Shown: positions 46,239 through 55,072, numbered from the stretch's first letter. The stretch is 63,091 nt of DNA from Gemmatimonadota bacterium (GCA_009841165.1 VXMI01000036.1:1-63091); one strand, 5' to 3'. Notes: generated from the letters alone by a model not told the origin. Program-made: numbers and translations.

Positions 46239-47397
46239 CTCGGACGGGCTGTCACTCGATCCGGTTGCGGCGTTCGTGGAGGGGCCGCATCGGGAGTACC
46301 GGGAGCGGGTCGCGGCGTTCTGCCGGGACGAGATCGGCGGCCGGTCGGACCCGGAGAGCGACGCCGGCGCGCGGGTGCGGGCGCGGGAGCTGGTCGGGTC
46401 GATGGGGGCGGCGGGGCTGTTCCGGCCGATCGCGGAGGCGGATGTGCGGGGGTGCCTGGTGGCGCGCGAGGTGCTGGGTTGGTGGTCGCCGCTGGCGGAC
46501 TCGGTCTTTGCGCTGCAGGGGCTGAGCGCGACTCCGGGGCTGGTCGTGGGCGAGGATCCGGGCGGCTGGGTGGCGCGGGCGCTCGCCGGCGACGCGGTGG
46601 GCGCGTTCGCGATGACCGAGTGGGAGGCGGGGTCGGACGTGGCATCGATGGCGACGGCGGCGGTGCCGGAGGGGGACGGGGCGGGCCACTATGTGCTCGA
46701 CGGCGGCAAGGCGTTCATCTCGAATGCCGGGATCGCGGACTTCTACATGGTATTCGCGTCGACGGATCCGGGTGCGGGGACGCCGGGGATCTCATGCTTC
46801 GTGGTGCCCGCCGATGCGCCCGGGCTGGAGTTCGTGGGCGCGCAGGTGATGAGCGCGCCGCACCCGCTGGGCGAGATCCGTTTCCGCGGCTGCCGGGTGC
46901 CGGCGGGGGCGCTCCTGGGCGAGGTCGGGGCGGGGTTCAGGACGGGGATGGCGGCGCTGGATCGGCTGCGCCCCACGGTGGCGGCTGCCGCGTGCGGGAT
47001 GGCCGGGCGCGCGCTGTGGGAGGCGGTGCAGCACGCGCGGCGTCGGCAGCAGTTCGGGAAGCCGCTGGGGTCCTTTCAGTTGATCCAGGAGAAGCTCGCC
47101 GAGTCGGCCACGGAGCTGACCGCCGGGCGGCTGCTCACCTACCGCGCCGCGTGGGAGAAGGACCGGGGAGCCGCCCGGATCACCGTCGAGGCGGCGATGG
47201 CGAAGGCGTTCTCGACCGAGGCCGCGCAGCGGATTGTGGACCGCTCGGTGCAGGTCCTGGGGGGCAGGGGCGTGCTCGCGTCCCATCCGGTGGAGCACCT
47301 CTACCGGAGCGTGCGGGCGCTGCGCATCTACGAGGGGACGACCGAGATCCAGCACCTGATCATCGGCGGCGCGCTGGTCAGGGGATCCTCCCCTTGA
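46231..47397 (+). CDS. Acyl-CoA dehydrogenase
   Basis: A 388-residue FAD-dependent acyl-CoA dehydrogenase. The FAD-binding segment FAMTEWEAGSDV, the middle beta-domain GGKAFISNAG, FGKPLGSFQLIQ, GGRGV and the C-terminal catalytic Glu in YEGTTEIQ (near residue 373) are all present. It begins with TTG overlapping the hydratase stop by eight bases, and its stop overlaps the following TTG. It should introduce a double bond alpha-beta to the CoA thioester of an alicyclic or open-chain intermediate. Confidence 0.88.
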   Translation: MIDSDGLSLDPVAAFVEGPHREYRERVAAFCRDEIGGRSDPESDAGARVRARELVGSMGAAGLFRPIAEADVRGCLVAREVLGWWSPLADSVFALQGLSATPGLVVGEDPGGWVARALAGDAVGAFAMTEWEAGSDVASMATAAVPEGDGAGHYVLDGGKAFISNAGIADFYMVFASTDPGAGTPGISCFVVPADAPGLEFVGAQVMSAPHPLGEIRFRGCRVPAGALLGEVGAGFRTGMAALDRLRPTVAAAACGMAGRALWEAVQHARRRQQFGKPLGSFQLIQEKLAESATELTAGRLLTYRAAWEKDRGAARITVEAAMAKAFSTEAAQRIVDRSVQVLGGRGVLASHPVEHLYRSVRALRIYEGTTEIQHLIIGGALVRGSSP

Positions 47398-49748
47398 AGG
47401 TCAACGTCGTCGGGGGCGGGCCCGGCGGCCTCTTCGCCGCGCTGCTCCTCAAGAAGGACGACCCGCTCCGCGCGGTGCAGGTCTTCGAGCGCAACCGCCC
47501 CGACGACACCTTCGGCTTCGGTGTCGTCTTCTCGGACGCGACGCTGCAGGAGGTCGCCGACGCCGACCCGCCGACCCTTCGCGCCATCGAGGAGCGCTTC
47601 TACCACTGGGACGACATCCACATCCACTACCGGGGCCGCCGCCTGGAGTCGACCGGGCACGGCTTCGCGGGACTGTCGCGCCGGGAGCTGCTGTTGCTGT
47701 TGCACCGGCGCTGCCGCGAGGTGGGGGTGGAGCTGCACTTCGAGACGGATGTGGGAGACCTGGACCCGTACCTGGACGCCGACCTGGTGATCGGTGCCGA
47801 CGGGCTGAACAGCGCCGTGCGGGAGCGGTTCGCCGACGCCTTCGAGCCCGCCGTCGACCTGCGCCCCAACCGCTTCGCCTGGCTGGGCACCACGCGGCCC
47901 TTCCCCGCGTTCACCTTCCATTTCCGCGAGAACGAGCACGGCCTTTGGCGGGTGCATGCGTACCAGTACGACGCGTCGGGCAGGTCGACCTTCATCGTGG
48001 AGGCGACCGACGAGACGTGGCGGCGCGCGGGGATGGACCGGGCCGGAGAGGAAGGGACGGTCCGCTTCCTGTCCCGGCTCTTCGCCGACGAGCTCGATGG
48101 CCATCCGCTGATTCGCAACCGGTCGGTGTGGCGGCGCTTCCCCACGGTCGTGAACGCGCACTGGTCGGCGGGCAATGTCGTACTCATCGGGGACGCGGCA
48201 CACACGGCGCACTTCTCGGTGGGATCGGGGACGCGCCTGGCCATGCTCGACGCGATCGCGCTGGCGGACGCGCTGCGGGCGGGCGGCCAGGACGGGGGCG
48301 GCCGGGCACCCCTAACCGATGCGCTGGCTGCCTACGAGGCCGAGCGCCGCCGGCCGGTCGAGTCGCTGCAGCGCGCGGCCCACGCCAGCCTCCAGTGGTT
48401 CGAGGACACCGAGCGCTACTTCCGGCTGGAGCCCGAGCAGTTCGCCTTTTCGCTGCTGACACGCAGCCTGCGCATCTCGCACGAGAACCTGCGCGAGCGT
48501 GACCCGGCGTTCGTGGAAGAGGTGGACCGGTGGGTGGCGCGGAAGGCCGAGATCCAGGCCGGGGTGACGATAGCGGAGCATGAAGAATCGCTGGGGATCG
48601 TGCGGGCCGCCGGAGACCGCGCGCCTCCGCCCCCGCTGTTCACGCCGTTTCGCCTGCGCGAACTCACGCTGGCGAACCGCGTGGGCGTCTCGGCCATGTG
48701 CCAGTACTCGGCCCGGGACGGGACGGTCGACGACTGGCACCTCATCAACCTCGGCTCCCGTGCCATCGGCGGCGCGGGACTCGTGATGGCCGAGATGACT
48801 GCGATCGGGCGGGACGGGCGGATCTCGCCCGGTTGCGCGGGCATTTACATGGCCGAACACGTCACCGCGTGGCGGCGCCTGGTCGACTTTGTGAAGCGGT
48901 TCACAAGCGCGGCTGTCGGAATCCAGCTCGGCCACGCGGGGCGCAAGGGCTCGACGCGGCTGGACTGGGAGGGCCCCAACGAGCCCCTCGAAGAGGACGG
49001 CTGGCCCATCGTTTCGGCTTCGCCGATCGGGTTCTTCGAGCACAGCCCGGTACCTGCGGAGCTGGACGAGGCGGGGATGGATGCGCTGGTCGCGGACTTC
49101 GAGCGGTCCACCGCAATGGCGGTCGAGGCGGGGTTCGACATCGTCGAGATCCACATGGCGCACGGGTATCTGCTGGCCAGCTTCCTGTCGCCGCTGACCA
49201 ACCGGCGCACCGACGACTACGGGGGCAGCCTGGAGAATCGGCTGAGGTTTCCGTTGCGGGTCGTCGATGCGGTGCGTGCGGTGTGGCCGGACGAGCTTCC
49301 GCTCTCGGTGAGGCTGTCGGCGGTCGACTGGTGGCCCGGCGGCAACGAGCCCGAGGACGCGGTCGAGATTTCGCGGGCGCTGAAAGCCCACGGATGCGAC
49401 GTCGTGGACGTTTCGGCCGGCCAGACCGTGCCCTACCAGCAGCCCCGCTACGGGCGGCAGTTCCAGACGCCGTTTGCGGACCGGATCCGCCACGAGGTCG
49501 GAATCGCGACCATGGCCGTCGGAAACATCTCGTCCTTCGAGGACGTGAACGGGATCATCGCGGCGGGCAGGGCCGACCTGTGCCTGATGGCGCGTGCGCA
49601 CCTGTGGGATCCATACTGGACAAGGCACGCCGCCTACGCGCTGGGGTATCCCCTGCCGTGGCCATCGCAGTACGAGACCCTGGACAACTATACGCCGCGT
49701 TTCGGCGCGGCTTCGGGGGCCTTCGGGCCGGAGACCGAAGATGAGTGA
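47394..49748 (+). CDS. Bifunctional 2-aminobenzoyl-CoA monooxygenase/reductase-type flavoprotein
   Basis: A 784-residue fusion. Residues 1 to about 390 are a PHBH-like FAD monooxygenase: GGGPGG at the N-terminus and GDAAHTAHFSVGSGT near residue 265. From about 410 to 770 an old-yellow-enzyme domain follows (FTPFRLRELTLANRV, LGHAGRKGS, HMAHGYLLASFLSPLTN, RRTDDYGGSLENRLRF). This is the architecture of the salicylyl-CoA 5-hydroxylase/2-aminobenzoyl-CoA monooxygenase-reductase family known from Azoarcus evansii, which hydroxylates and reduces anthraniloyl-CoA to an alicyclic enamine CoA. Because kynureninase is encoded next, anthraniloyl-CoA is the likely substrate. The start is TTG 47394; the open frame upstream to 46452 overlaps acyl-CoA dehydrogenase and is not real. 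It overlaps the next ATG by eight bases. Confidence 0.9.
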   Translation: MKVNVVGGGPGGLFAALLLKKDDPLRAVQVFERNRPDDTFGFGVVFSDATLQEVADADPPTLRAIEERFYHWDDIHIHYRGRRLESTGHGFAGLSRRELLLLLHRRCREVGVELHFETDVGDLDPYLDADLVIGADGLNSAVRERFADAFEPAVDLRPNRFAWLGTTRPFPAFTFHFRENEHGLWRVHAYQYDASGRSTFIVEATDETWRRAGMDRAGEEGTVRFLSRLFADELDGHPLIRNRSVWRRFPTVVNAHWSAGNVVLIGDAAHTAHFSVGSGTRLAMLDAIALADALRAGGQDGGGRAPLTDALAAYEAERRRPVESLQRAAHASLQWFEDTERYFRLEPEQFAFSLLTRSLRISHENLRERDPAFVEEVDRWVARKAEIQAGVTIAEHEESLGIVRAAGDRAPPPPLFTPFRLRELTLANRVGVSAMCQYSARDGTVDDWHLINLGSRAIGGAGLVMAEMTAIGRDGRISPGCAGIYMAEHVTAWRRLVDFVKRFTSAAVGIQLGHAGRKGSTRLDWEGPNEPLEEDGWPIVSASPIGFFEHSPVPAELDEAGMDALVADFERSTAMAVEAGFDIVEIHMAHGYLLASFLSPLTNRRTDDYGGSLENRLRFPLRVVDAVRAVWPDELPLSVRLSAVDWWPGGNEPEDAVEISRALKAHGCDVVDVSAGQTVPYQQPRYGRQFQTPFADRIRHEVGIATMAVGNISSFEDVNGIIAAGRADLCLMARAHLWDPYWTRHAAYALGYPLPWPSQYETLDNYTPRFGAASGAFGPETEDE

Positions 49749-50532
49749 ACGACGAGAACAGATGGACTATCAGTACTTCGCCATGCTCCCGGAGCTGCTG
49801 TCCCTGCAACGGCCGCTCTCCGATCCGCCGGAGCACGACGAGATGTTGTTCATCATCGTCCACCAGGTGCACGAGCTGTGGTTCAAGGCCTCGCTGCACG
49901 AGCTCGATCATGCACGAGACCTTTTTGTTGCCGGCGATGAGCCCCGCGTGTCCGCGACGCTCAAGCGCGTGCGCTCGATCATGAAGGTCCTGGTGGGCCA
50001 GCTGGACATCCTGGAGACGATGACGCCCGTCGAGTTCGAGTCCTTCCGCGACCGGCTCGACACGGCCAGCGGTTTCCAGTCGGCGCAGTTCCGTGAACTG
50101 GAGTTCGCCTTTGGAATGAAGAAGGCGTCGGTCCTCAAGGCGTTTCCGTATGCGGATGAACAGCGGCGGCTGCAGCGCCGGCTTGAGGAGCCGTCGCTCT
50201 GGGATGCCTTCCTGCGGTTCCTGGTCGGCAAGGGGTACCAGGTCCCGGAGGGCGCGCTTGGCCGCGATGTGACCAGACCCGTGGCGCCGGACCCGCAGGT
50301 GCAGGCGATGCTGGTCGAGGCGTATCGCTCGGATCCTGGGCTGGTCAACCTGTGCGAGCGCCTGGTGGACCTGGACGAGGGGTTCCAGGAGTGGCGCTAC
50401 CGGCACGTCAAGATGGTGGAGCGCACGATCGGCAATAAGCCGGGGACGGGGGACAGCGCGGGGGTGGCCTACCTGGCGACCACGATCAAGCCGGCGTTTC
50501 CGGACCTGTGGGAGATGAGGACGGCGTTGTGA
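49741..50532 (+). CDS. kynA: Tryptophan 2,3-dioxygenase
   Basis: A 263-residue all-alpha haem enzyme that cleaves the indole ring of L-tryptophan to N-formylkynurenine. The substrate-binding helix has MLFIIVHQVHELWFK around residues 37-51 with its His, and the proximal haem His lies near residue 222 in WRYRHVKMVERTIG; GTGDSAGVAYL follows. The length is typical of bacterial enzymes. The ATG lies inside the end of the monooxygenase/reductase gene and its stop overlaps the kynureninase GTG, so the tryptophan enzymes are coupled to the aromatic-CoA enzymes. Oxygen-dependent, so this branch works aerobically. Confidence 0.94.
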   Translation: MSERREQMDYQYFAMLPELLSLQRPLSDPPEHDEMLFIIVHQVHELWFKASLHELDHARDLFVAGDEPRVSATLKRVRSIMKVLVGQLDILETMTPVEFESFRDRLDTASGFQSAQFRELEFAFGMKKASVLKAFPYADEQRRLQRRLEEPSLWDAFLRFLVGKGYQVPEGALGRDVTRPVAPDPQVQAMLVEAYRSDPGLVNLCERLVDLDEGFQEWRYRHVKMVERTIGNKPGTGDSAGVAYLATTIKPAFPDLWEMRTAL

Positions 50533-51761
50533 CGGAGGCGGACGGCGCGGCCGGGCACACCGCGTCCGGTTTGGCGCGCCATTACTCGCGCTTTCGCGTG
50601 GTGGACCGCGTGTTGCTCACCGGGCACTCCCACCAGGCGTGGCCGGATGTGGCGTTTTCCGCCCAGAAGCAGGCCTGGCTCGACGCCGCCGAAATGGTGG
50701 ACGACAAGTGGGGGCGGGCCTTCGAGGTCGCCGACGAGGTTCGGGCGGGCTACCGGCGCCTTCTGGACGACCCGGACGGGCACATCGCGCTGGGGCAGAA
50801 CACCCACGAACTGCTGATCCGGTTCCTATCGGCGCTGCCGTTGCGGAAGCGGCCGCGCCTGGTGACCACCGACGGCGAGTTCCACACGATCCGGCGCCAG
50901 CTCGACCGGCTGGAGGCCGAAGGGATCGAGATCGTGCGCGTGCCAACGGGCACCGATGACGGGACGAGCGAAGACAGGTCGGTGGCGGAGGGGATCGTGG
51001 ACGCCGTGGACGACCGGACCGCCGCTGTGGTGGTCTCGTCGGTGCTGTTCCGGGACGCGCGGATCGTGGAGGGGCTGGACCAGGTGGCTGCGGCGTGCAT
51101 GAGGGTGGGGGCCGAGTTGCTCGTGGACGCCTACCACTCGCTCAACGCGGTGCCGTTTTCGGTCGTGGAGACGGGGCTGGAGGGCGCGTTCGTCGTGGGC
51201 GGCGGGTACAAGTACTGTCAGCTGGGGGAGGGGAATTGCTTCCTGAGGTTCCCGCGGGACTGCAAGTTGCGACCCGTGCTGACGGGCTGGTTCGCGGAAT
51301 TCGGGACGCTGGCGGCGGAGGCGGGGGGAGAGGCGGGCGAAGGCGGCGTTGGATACGGAGAAGGGCACCTGCGGTTCGCGGGGTCCACGTACGATCCGGT
51401 CAGCCACTATCGCGGCGCGGCGGTGTTCGAGTTCTTCCGCGAGATGGGGCTCGACGCGGCGCGGTTGCGGAAGATCAGCCTGGCGCAGATCCGGCGGTTG
51501 GCGTCGCGGGTGGACGCTCTGGACCTGGATCCGGCGTTGCTGTCGCGGGATCGCTCGGTTCGGCTGGAGCGAAGGGGCGGGTTTCTGGCGCTGGAGGTGC
51601 CCCGCGCCGGGGAGGTCTGCTGCAAGCTCCGCGGGCGGAAGGTCTACGCCGATTTCCGGGGCCGCGTGCTGCGCCTGGGCCCCGCCCTGTACGTGACCGC
51701 GGAGCAGCTGGACGAGGCCGTGGACGAGTTGGGAGAGGTGGTGAGGGGGCTGGCGGGCTAA
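50529..51761 (+). CDS. kynU: Kynureninase-type PLP enzyme
   Basis: A 410-residue fold-type I PLP enzyme of the kynureninase/class V aminotransferase group. The PLP Lys is K228 in VGGGYKYCQLGEG and the ring-binding Asp is D200 in LLVDAYHS; the N-terminal TGHSHQAWP segment is typical of kynureninase-like proteins. It would split kynurenine into anthranilate and alanine. The GTG start overlaps the dioxygenase stop by four bases. It is the last gene of the operon; 15 bases separate it from the convergent M24 peptidase gene. Class assignment is clear, exact substrate from context. Confidence 0.86.
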   Translation: MTEADGAAGHTASGLARHYSRFRVVDRVLLTGHSHQAWPDVAFSAQKQAWLDAAEMVDDKWGRAFEVADEVRAGYRRLLDDPDGHIALGQNTHELLIRFLSALPLRKRPRLVTTDGEFHTIRRQLDRLEAEGIEIVRVPTGTDDGTSEDRSVAEGIVDAVDDRTAAVVVSSVLFRDARIVEGLDQVAAACMRVGAELLVDAYHSLNAVPFSVVETGLEGAFVVGGGYKYCQLGEGNCFLRFPRDCKLRPVLTGWFAEFGTLAAEAGGEAGEGGVGYGEGHLRFAGSTYDPVSHYRGAAVFEFFREMGLDAARLRKISLAQIRRLASRVDALDLDPALLSRDRSVRLERRGGFLALEVPRAGEVCCKLRGRKVYADFRGRVLRLGPALYVTAEQLDEAVDELGEVVRGLAG

Positions 51762-51776
51762 CGGCCGGTCAGGCCG

Positions 51777-53147
51777 TCACCGCACCATCGCCTCCAGCGC
51801 GGCGGGATCGCGCGGCAGCGAGGCCGTCAGCACCTCCACACCGTCCTCCGTCACCAGCACCACCTCCTCGATGAAGACCGAGACCCCGATCTCGTGGTTG
51901 TAGTACCACGGCTCCACGGTAAAGACCATGCCAGGCGCGAGCGGCTCGTCGAGCAGCGCGGGGTCGCCCACCGAAAGGCCGATGTGATGGCCGAAGAACG
52001 AGGGCGTCTGCATGTACGGCTCCTCGTCGTCGGGGATGGCCTCGTACGCCACGGCGGTCAGTTCGCGAAGCGTCACCCCCGGTCGCACCGCCGCAATGAT
52101 CGCCTCCGCGGCGCGCGTGCTGACCAGCAGCTTCTCGCGCTGGACGTCGCTGAACGACCCGCCCACGGGAAAGGTGCGCCCGACGTCGCTGACGTAGCCG
52201 TCCACCTCGCACCCCACGTCGAAGATGACGAGTTCACCGTCCTGCATGGCCCGGTTGCGCCGGTTGTAGTGCGCGGCGAGGATGCGCCAGGCCCACAGGC
52301 TGTTGGGCCCCGACTTGATGATCGGCGTGAACGGGATCGACTGTGAGCCGAAGGTCCGGCAGGTCCGCTCGAACTCGCCCTGCAGGCTCCGCTCGTCGAT
52401 CCCTGAGCGGATCCGGCCGACCGCCGCGCGGATCCCGGCCATGGTCGCGTCCGCAGCCGCACGCATCCGCTGAATCTCTGCGGGCGTCTTCACCATGCGC
52501 ATGCGCGCGATCACCTCGAACGCGTTCAGCATTGGCGCCCCCGGATGGTCGGACCGCAGGCGGTGGATGAGGGCGGCGTTGGCGTCCAGGCTGCCGATCA
52601 TCGGCACCACCGGCTCCGGCACCGGCCCGGCCGCGCCTGCGTTGACGCGCAGGGTTGCCCCTTCGGCCACCCGTTCCCGCACATAGGCGTCCAGCTCCAC
52701 GATGTCCCGGTACTCGTCGATCCCGGCGATGCTGCGAAGCTGATAGTCGTCCAGCAGCGGCCTTCCAGGGAAGTCGTTCGTCCTGCCGGGATTCTCGAAT
52801 CGCGGATCCCTTCGCGGCATGAAGAGGACAGAGCGGCTCCGGTCGGCGTCGAGGACGAGCATCGACTGCGGGATCTCGAGCCCGGTCAGATACCAGAAGT
52901 CCTCGAGCTGCCGGAAGGTGCCGCCGTGGGTGACGCCGTCCGACGAGGGGGTCAGCAGGAGGCCGCCGCCGGAAGCCCGCAGTCCGTCGATCGTGCGGCC
53001 GCGGCGGTATTGGTACTCCTGCGGGCGGAAGTCGCGGCGGACCCAGTCGGTGTAGCGCTGTTCCGGGGTCTGGGCGGCAACCGGCGAGGCCGGGAGAGCG
53101 GCGACAACGGCCGCGGCGGCGACCGGCAGTGTACGGCTGAGCATCAT
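51777..53147 (-). CDS. Exported Xaa-Pro aminopeptidase (M24)
   Basis: A 456-residue M24 metallopeptidase. Two ATGs stand in a row; the first, at 53147, has GGGAGGG upstream. A signal peptide (residues 1-24, ending PVAAQT) exports it. The N-terminal creatinase-like domain (about 30-215) precedes the pita-bread catalytic domain, whose metal ligands appear in VIFDVGCEVDGYVSDVGRTF (two Asp), FFGHHIGL (His) and the late Glu pair (FTVEPWY, IEEVVLV). It would remove N-terminal residues before proline in the periplasm. It is convergent with kynureninase and divergent from the ketopantoate reductase gene. Confidence 0.9.
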   Translation of the reverse strand: MMLSRTLPVAAAAVVAALPASPVAAQTPEQRYTDWVRRDFRPQEYQYRRGRTIDGLRASGGGLLLTPSSDGVTHGGTFRQLEDFWYLTGLEIPQSMLVLDADRSRSVLFMPRRDPRFENPGRTNDFPGRPLLDDYQLRSIAGIDEYRDIVELDAYVRERVAEGATLRVNAGAAGPVPEPVVPMIGSLDANAALIHRLRSDHPGAPMLNAFEVIARMRMVKTPAEIQRMRAAADATMAGIRAAVGRIRSGIDERSLQGEFERTCRTFGSQSIPFTPIIKSGPNSLWAWRILAAHYNRRNRAMQDGELVIFDVGCEVDGYVSDVGRTFPVGGSFSDVQREKLLVSTRAAEAIIAAVRPGVTLRELTAVAYEAIPDDEEPYMQTPSFFGHHIGLSVGDPALLDEPLAPGMVFTVEPWYYNHEIGVSVFIEEVVLVTEDGVEVLTASLPRDPAALEAMVR

Positions 53148-53190
53148 CCTGCCCTCCCGTGTCGGTGACTGTGTTGCATATGGCCAGCCT

Positions 53191-53218
53191 TTGAGCCCGC
53201 CCGGCATCAGGGTAACTT
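53191..53218 (+). promoter_or_regulatory. Promoter of the ketopantoate-reductase-family gene, leaderless
   Basis: TTGAGC (53191-53196) and TAACTT (53213-53218) are separated by 16 bases. The ATG begins at 53226, seven bases past the -10, so transcription should start at or next to the A of the ATG. No Shine-Dalgarno precedes the ATG. The -35 is identical to that of the gyrA promoter. Confidence 0.6.
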
Positions 53219-53225
53219 CGCCACC

Positions 53226-54146
53226 ATGAGAATCGCCATCTACGGTGCGGGGGGCGTGGGCGGCTACTACGGCGGTGTATTGGCCCGCGCCGGTTACGAT
53301 GTCTCCCTGCTCGCCCGCGGAGCGCACCTCGAAGCCATCCGGGCGTCGGGGCTCAGCGTGCGCTCTCCGGGAGGGGACTTCGTGGTACGGCCCGCCGCCA
53401 CCGACGATCCCGCACGGATCGGTCCCGTCGACGCCGTCATCGTGGCCGTGAAATCGATGCATCTTGCGGCGGTCTGCGGGGGCATCGCGCCGCTGCTCGG
53501 CGCCGATACGCTGGTGGTGCCGATGCTCAACGGAGTGGACGCGCACGAGGCCCTGCTTCCCGCCGTGGGGCGCTCGCGCATGGGCAAGGGGCTGACCCGG
53601 ATCATCAGCGAGGTCGCGGCACCGGGCCAAATCCGCCACGTGGGGGTGGAGCCGTACGTCGCGCTCGCCGAATGGGACGGCAGCCGGACTCGCCGGGTCG
53701 ACTCCCTGGTGGCCGCGCTCCGCGACGCGGGCGTCGACGCCGAGGTGCCGCCCGACATCGACGCGGCAATCTGGCTCAAGTTCCTCTTCGTGTGCTCGGT
53801 TGGCGGCGTCTGCGGAGCGTGCCGGATGCCGTTGGGCCCGGTACGCACGCTCCCGGAGAGCCGGGCCCTGCTACGGCGGGCCATGGCGGAGATCGCGGCG
53901 GTTGCGGCCGCCCACGGAGTGTCGCTGCAGGACGACGCGGTCGCCTTCGCGATGAACACGGTGGACACCTTCCCGGCCGAGGGCACCTCGTCCCTGCAGC
54001 GCGACATCGCCGCGGGCGTGCCCTCCGAGCTGGACGCCTGGACCGGCGCGGCGGTGCGGCTCGGGGCAACGGCGGGGGTCGCGACACCCGTCCATTCCTT
54101 CATCCACGCGGTCTTGCTGCCGAGCGAGATGCAGGCCCGCGGTTAG
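53226..54146 (+). CDS. 2-dehydropantoate 2-reductase family (PanE/ApbA-type) protein
   Basis: A 306-residue NADP-binding oxidoreductase. The N-terminal GAGGVGGYYGGVLARAG loop and the KSMH segment near residue 75 are typical of ketopantoate reductases; the C-terminal helical half contains SLQRDI and LDAWTGAAVRLG, with the catalytic Lys near residue 180 in WLKFLF. The family is broad, so pantothenate synthesis is plausible but not certain without panB or panC nearby. The ATG is at 53226, with a leaderless promoter. A rhomboid gene follows after 45 bases. Confidence 0.83.
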   Translation: MRIAIYGAGGVGGYYGGVLARAGYDVSLLARGAHLEAIRASGLSVRSPGGDFVVRPAATDDPARIGPVDAVIVAVKSMHLAAVCGGIAPLLGADTLVVPMLNGVDAHEALLPAVGRSRMGKGLTRIISEVAAPGQIRHVGVEPYVALAEWDGSRTRRVDSLVAALRDAGVDAEVPPDIDAAIWLKFLFVCSVGGVCGACRMPLGPVRTLPESRALLRRAMAEIAAVAAAHGVSLQDDAVAFAMNTVDTFPAEGTSSLQRDIAAGVPSELDAWTGAAVRLGATAGVATPVHSFIHAVLLPSEMQARG

Positions 54147-54191
54147 ATTGAAGGGCGGGAGAAGGGTCCCGCTGGAGAACGGAGTAGCCAC

Positions 54192-54962
54192 GTGCTGATG
54201 ACACCATGGGTTCAGCGTCTGCTGCTGGCCAACGTCGTGGTGTTTGTGCTCACCTGGGTGAATCCCGGTCTTCGAACGGACTTCGCGTTCATCCCGGCTC
54301 TGGTCCTCTACAGGCCCTGGACGATCGTGACTTACGCGTTCCTGCACGCGAACGGGATGCACATCCTCTTCAACATGCTCATGCTGTTCTTCTTCGGGCC
54401 GCGGCTCGAGGAGCGGCTGGGGAGCCGCACCTTCATCTGGTTCTACATCCTGTGCGGCATTGGCGGCGCGATCCTCTCCTTCGCCTTCTCGCCCAACGCC
54501 GCCGTTGTCGGTGCCTCCGGCGCGATCTTCGGCGTCGTGATCGGCTTCGCCCGCTACTGGCCCCGCGAGGACATCTACATCTGGGGCATTCTGCCGATCC
54601 AGGCGCGGATGCTTGCATTCCTCATGGTCGCATCAAGTCTCTTCGCAGGCTTCGCGGGCACACAGGACGGCATTGCCCACTTCGCCCATCTGGGAGGACT
54701 GGCGACGGGCTGGCTCTTCCTGCGGCGGTGGGAGAGCCGTCGGCATCGCAGGGTGGTCAGGCAGCCCACGCTGACGAGGATTCAGGCGGAAATAGTGGAC
54801 GCCGATACCCTGCGACGCTGGGAAGCGATCCCGCGCGAACGGTTGCACGAGATCAACCGCGAAGAGCTGGAGTCCCTGCTGCGGAAAGCCAGGAAAGCCG
54901 GCGCCAGGGCGCTCAGCCACGAAGAGCGGGCCTTTCTGGACCGAATGGCGAATACGCCTTAA
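54192..54962 (+). CDS. Rhomboid-family intramembrane serine protease
   Basis: A 256-residue rhomboid with about six transmembrane helices. The catalytic Ser is S109 in GASGAIFG and the catalytic His is H166 in AHFAHLGG, with HILFNMLMLFFFGPRLE (Asn 61, Leu-Glu) as the second signature. A soluble, charged C-terminal tail of about 80 residues, ending near MANTP, resembles the DUF6576-type extension. It would cleave transmembrane substrates. The GTG/ATG pair at 54192/54198 both have a GGAG upstream; the first is used here. Confidence 0.88.
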   Translation: MLMTPWVQRLLLANVVVFVLTWVNPGLRTDFAFIPALVLYRPWTIVTYAFLHANGMHILFNMLMLFFFGPRLEERLGSRTFIWFYILCGIGGAILSFAFSPNAAVVGASGAIFGVVIGFARYWPREDIYIWGILPIQARMLAFLMVASSLFAGFAGTQDGIAHFAHLGGLATGWLFLRRWESRRHRRVVRQPTLTRIQAEIVDADTLRRWEAIPRERLHEINREELESLLRKARKAGARALSHEERAFLDRMANTP

Positions 54963-55020
54963 GGCACTAAGGCGTCCGGCCCGCCCTTTGGTCCGACATC
55001 CATTGCGTCTTCCCGGCCGA

Positions 55021-55072
55021 TTGTGTAGTGTATGCCCACATGGGTAATGCATCTATACCAAACGGGCAGCAT
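55021..55072. promoter_or_regulatory. Promoter/operator region of the Xre-RES toxin-antitoxin pair
   Basis: TTGTGT (55021-55026) and TAATGC (55045-55050) stand 18 bases apart. Between and over them lies the dyad CCCA-CA-TGGG (55035-55044). A second, looser inverted pair ATGCCC/GGGCA(GC)AT spans 55032-55075. Autorepression by the antitoxin is usual in such operons, so I read this as its operator. Confidence 0.4.

Noticed and set aside
46452-47393. In-frame upstream extension of the monooxygenase/reductase gene
   Set aside because: This part overlaps acyl-CoA dehydrogenase in another frame and has a biased Gly/Arg/Ala translation; the FAD motif begins right after TTG 47394.
47394-49748. Salicylyl-CoA 5-hydroxylase as the specific function
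   Set aside because: Same architecture, but no salicylate-forming gene is present while kynureninase, which makes anthranilate, is encoded in the same operon. Kept as an alternative substrate only.
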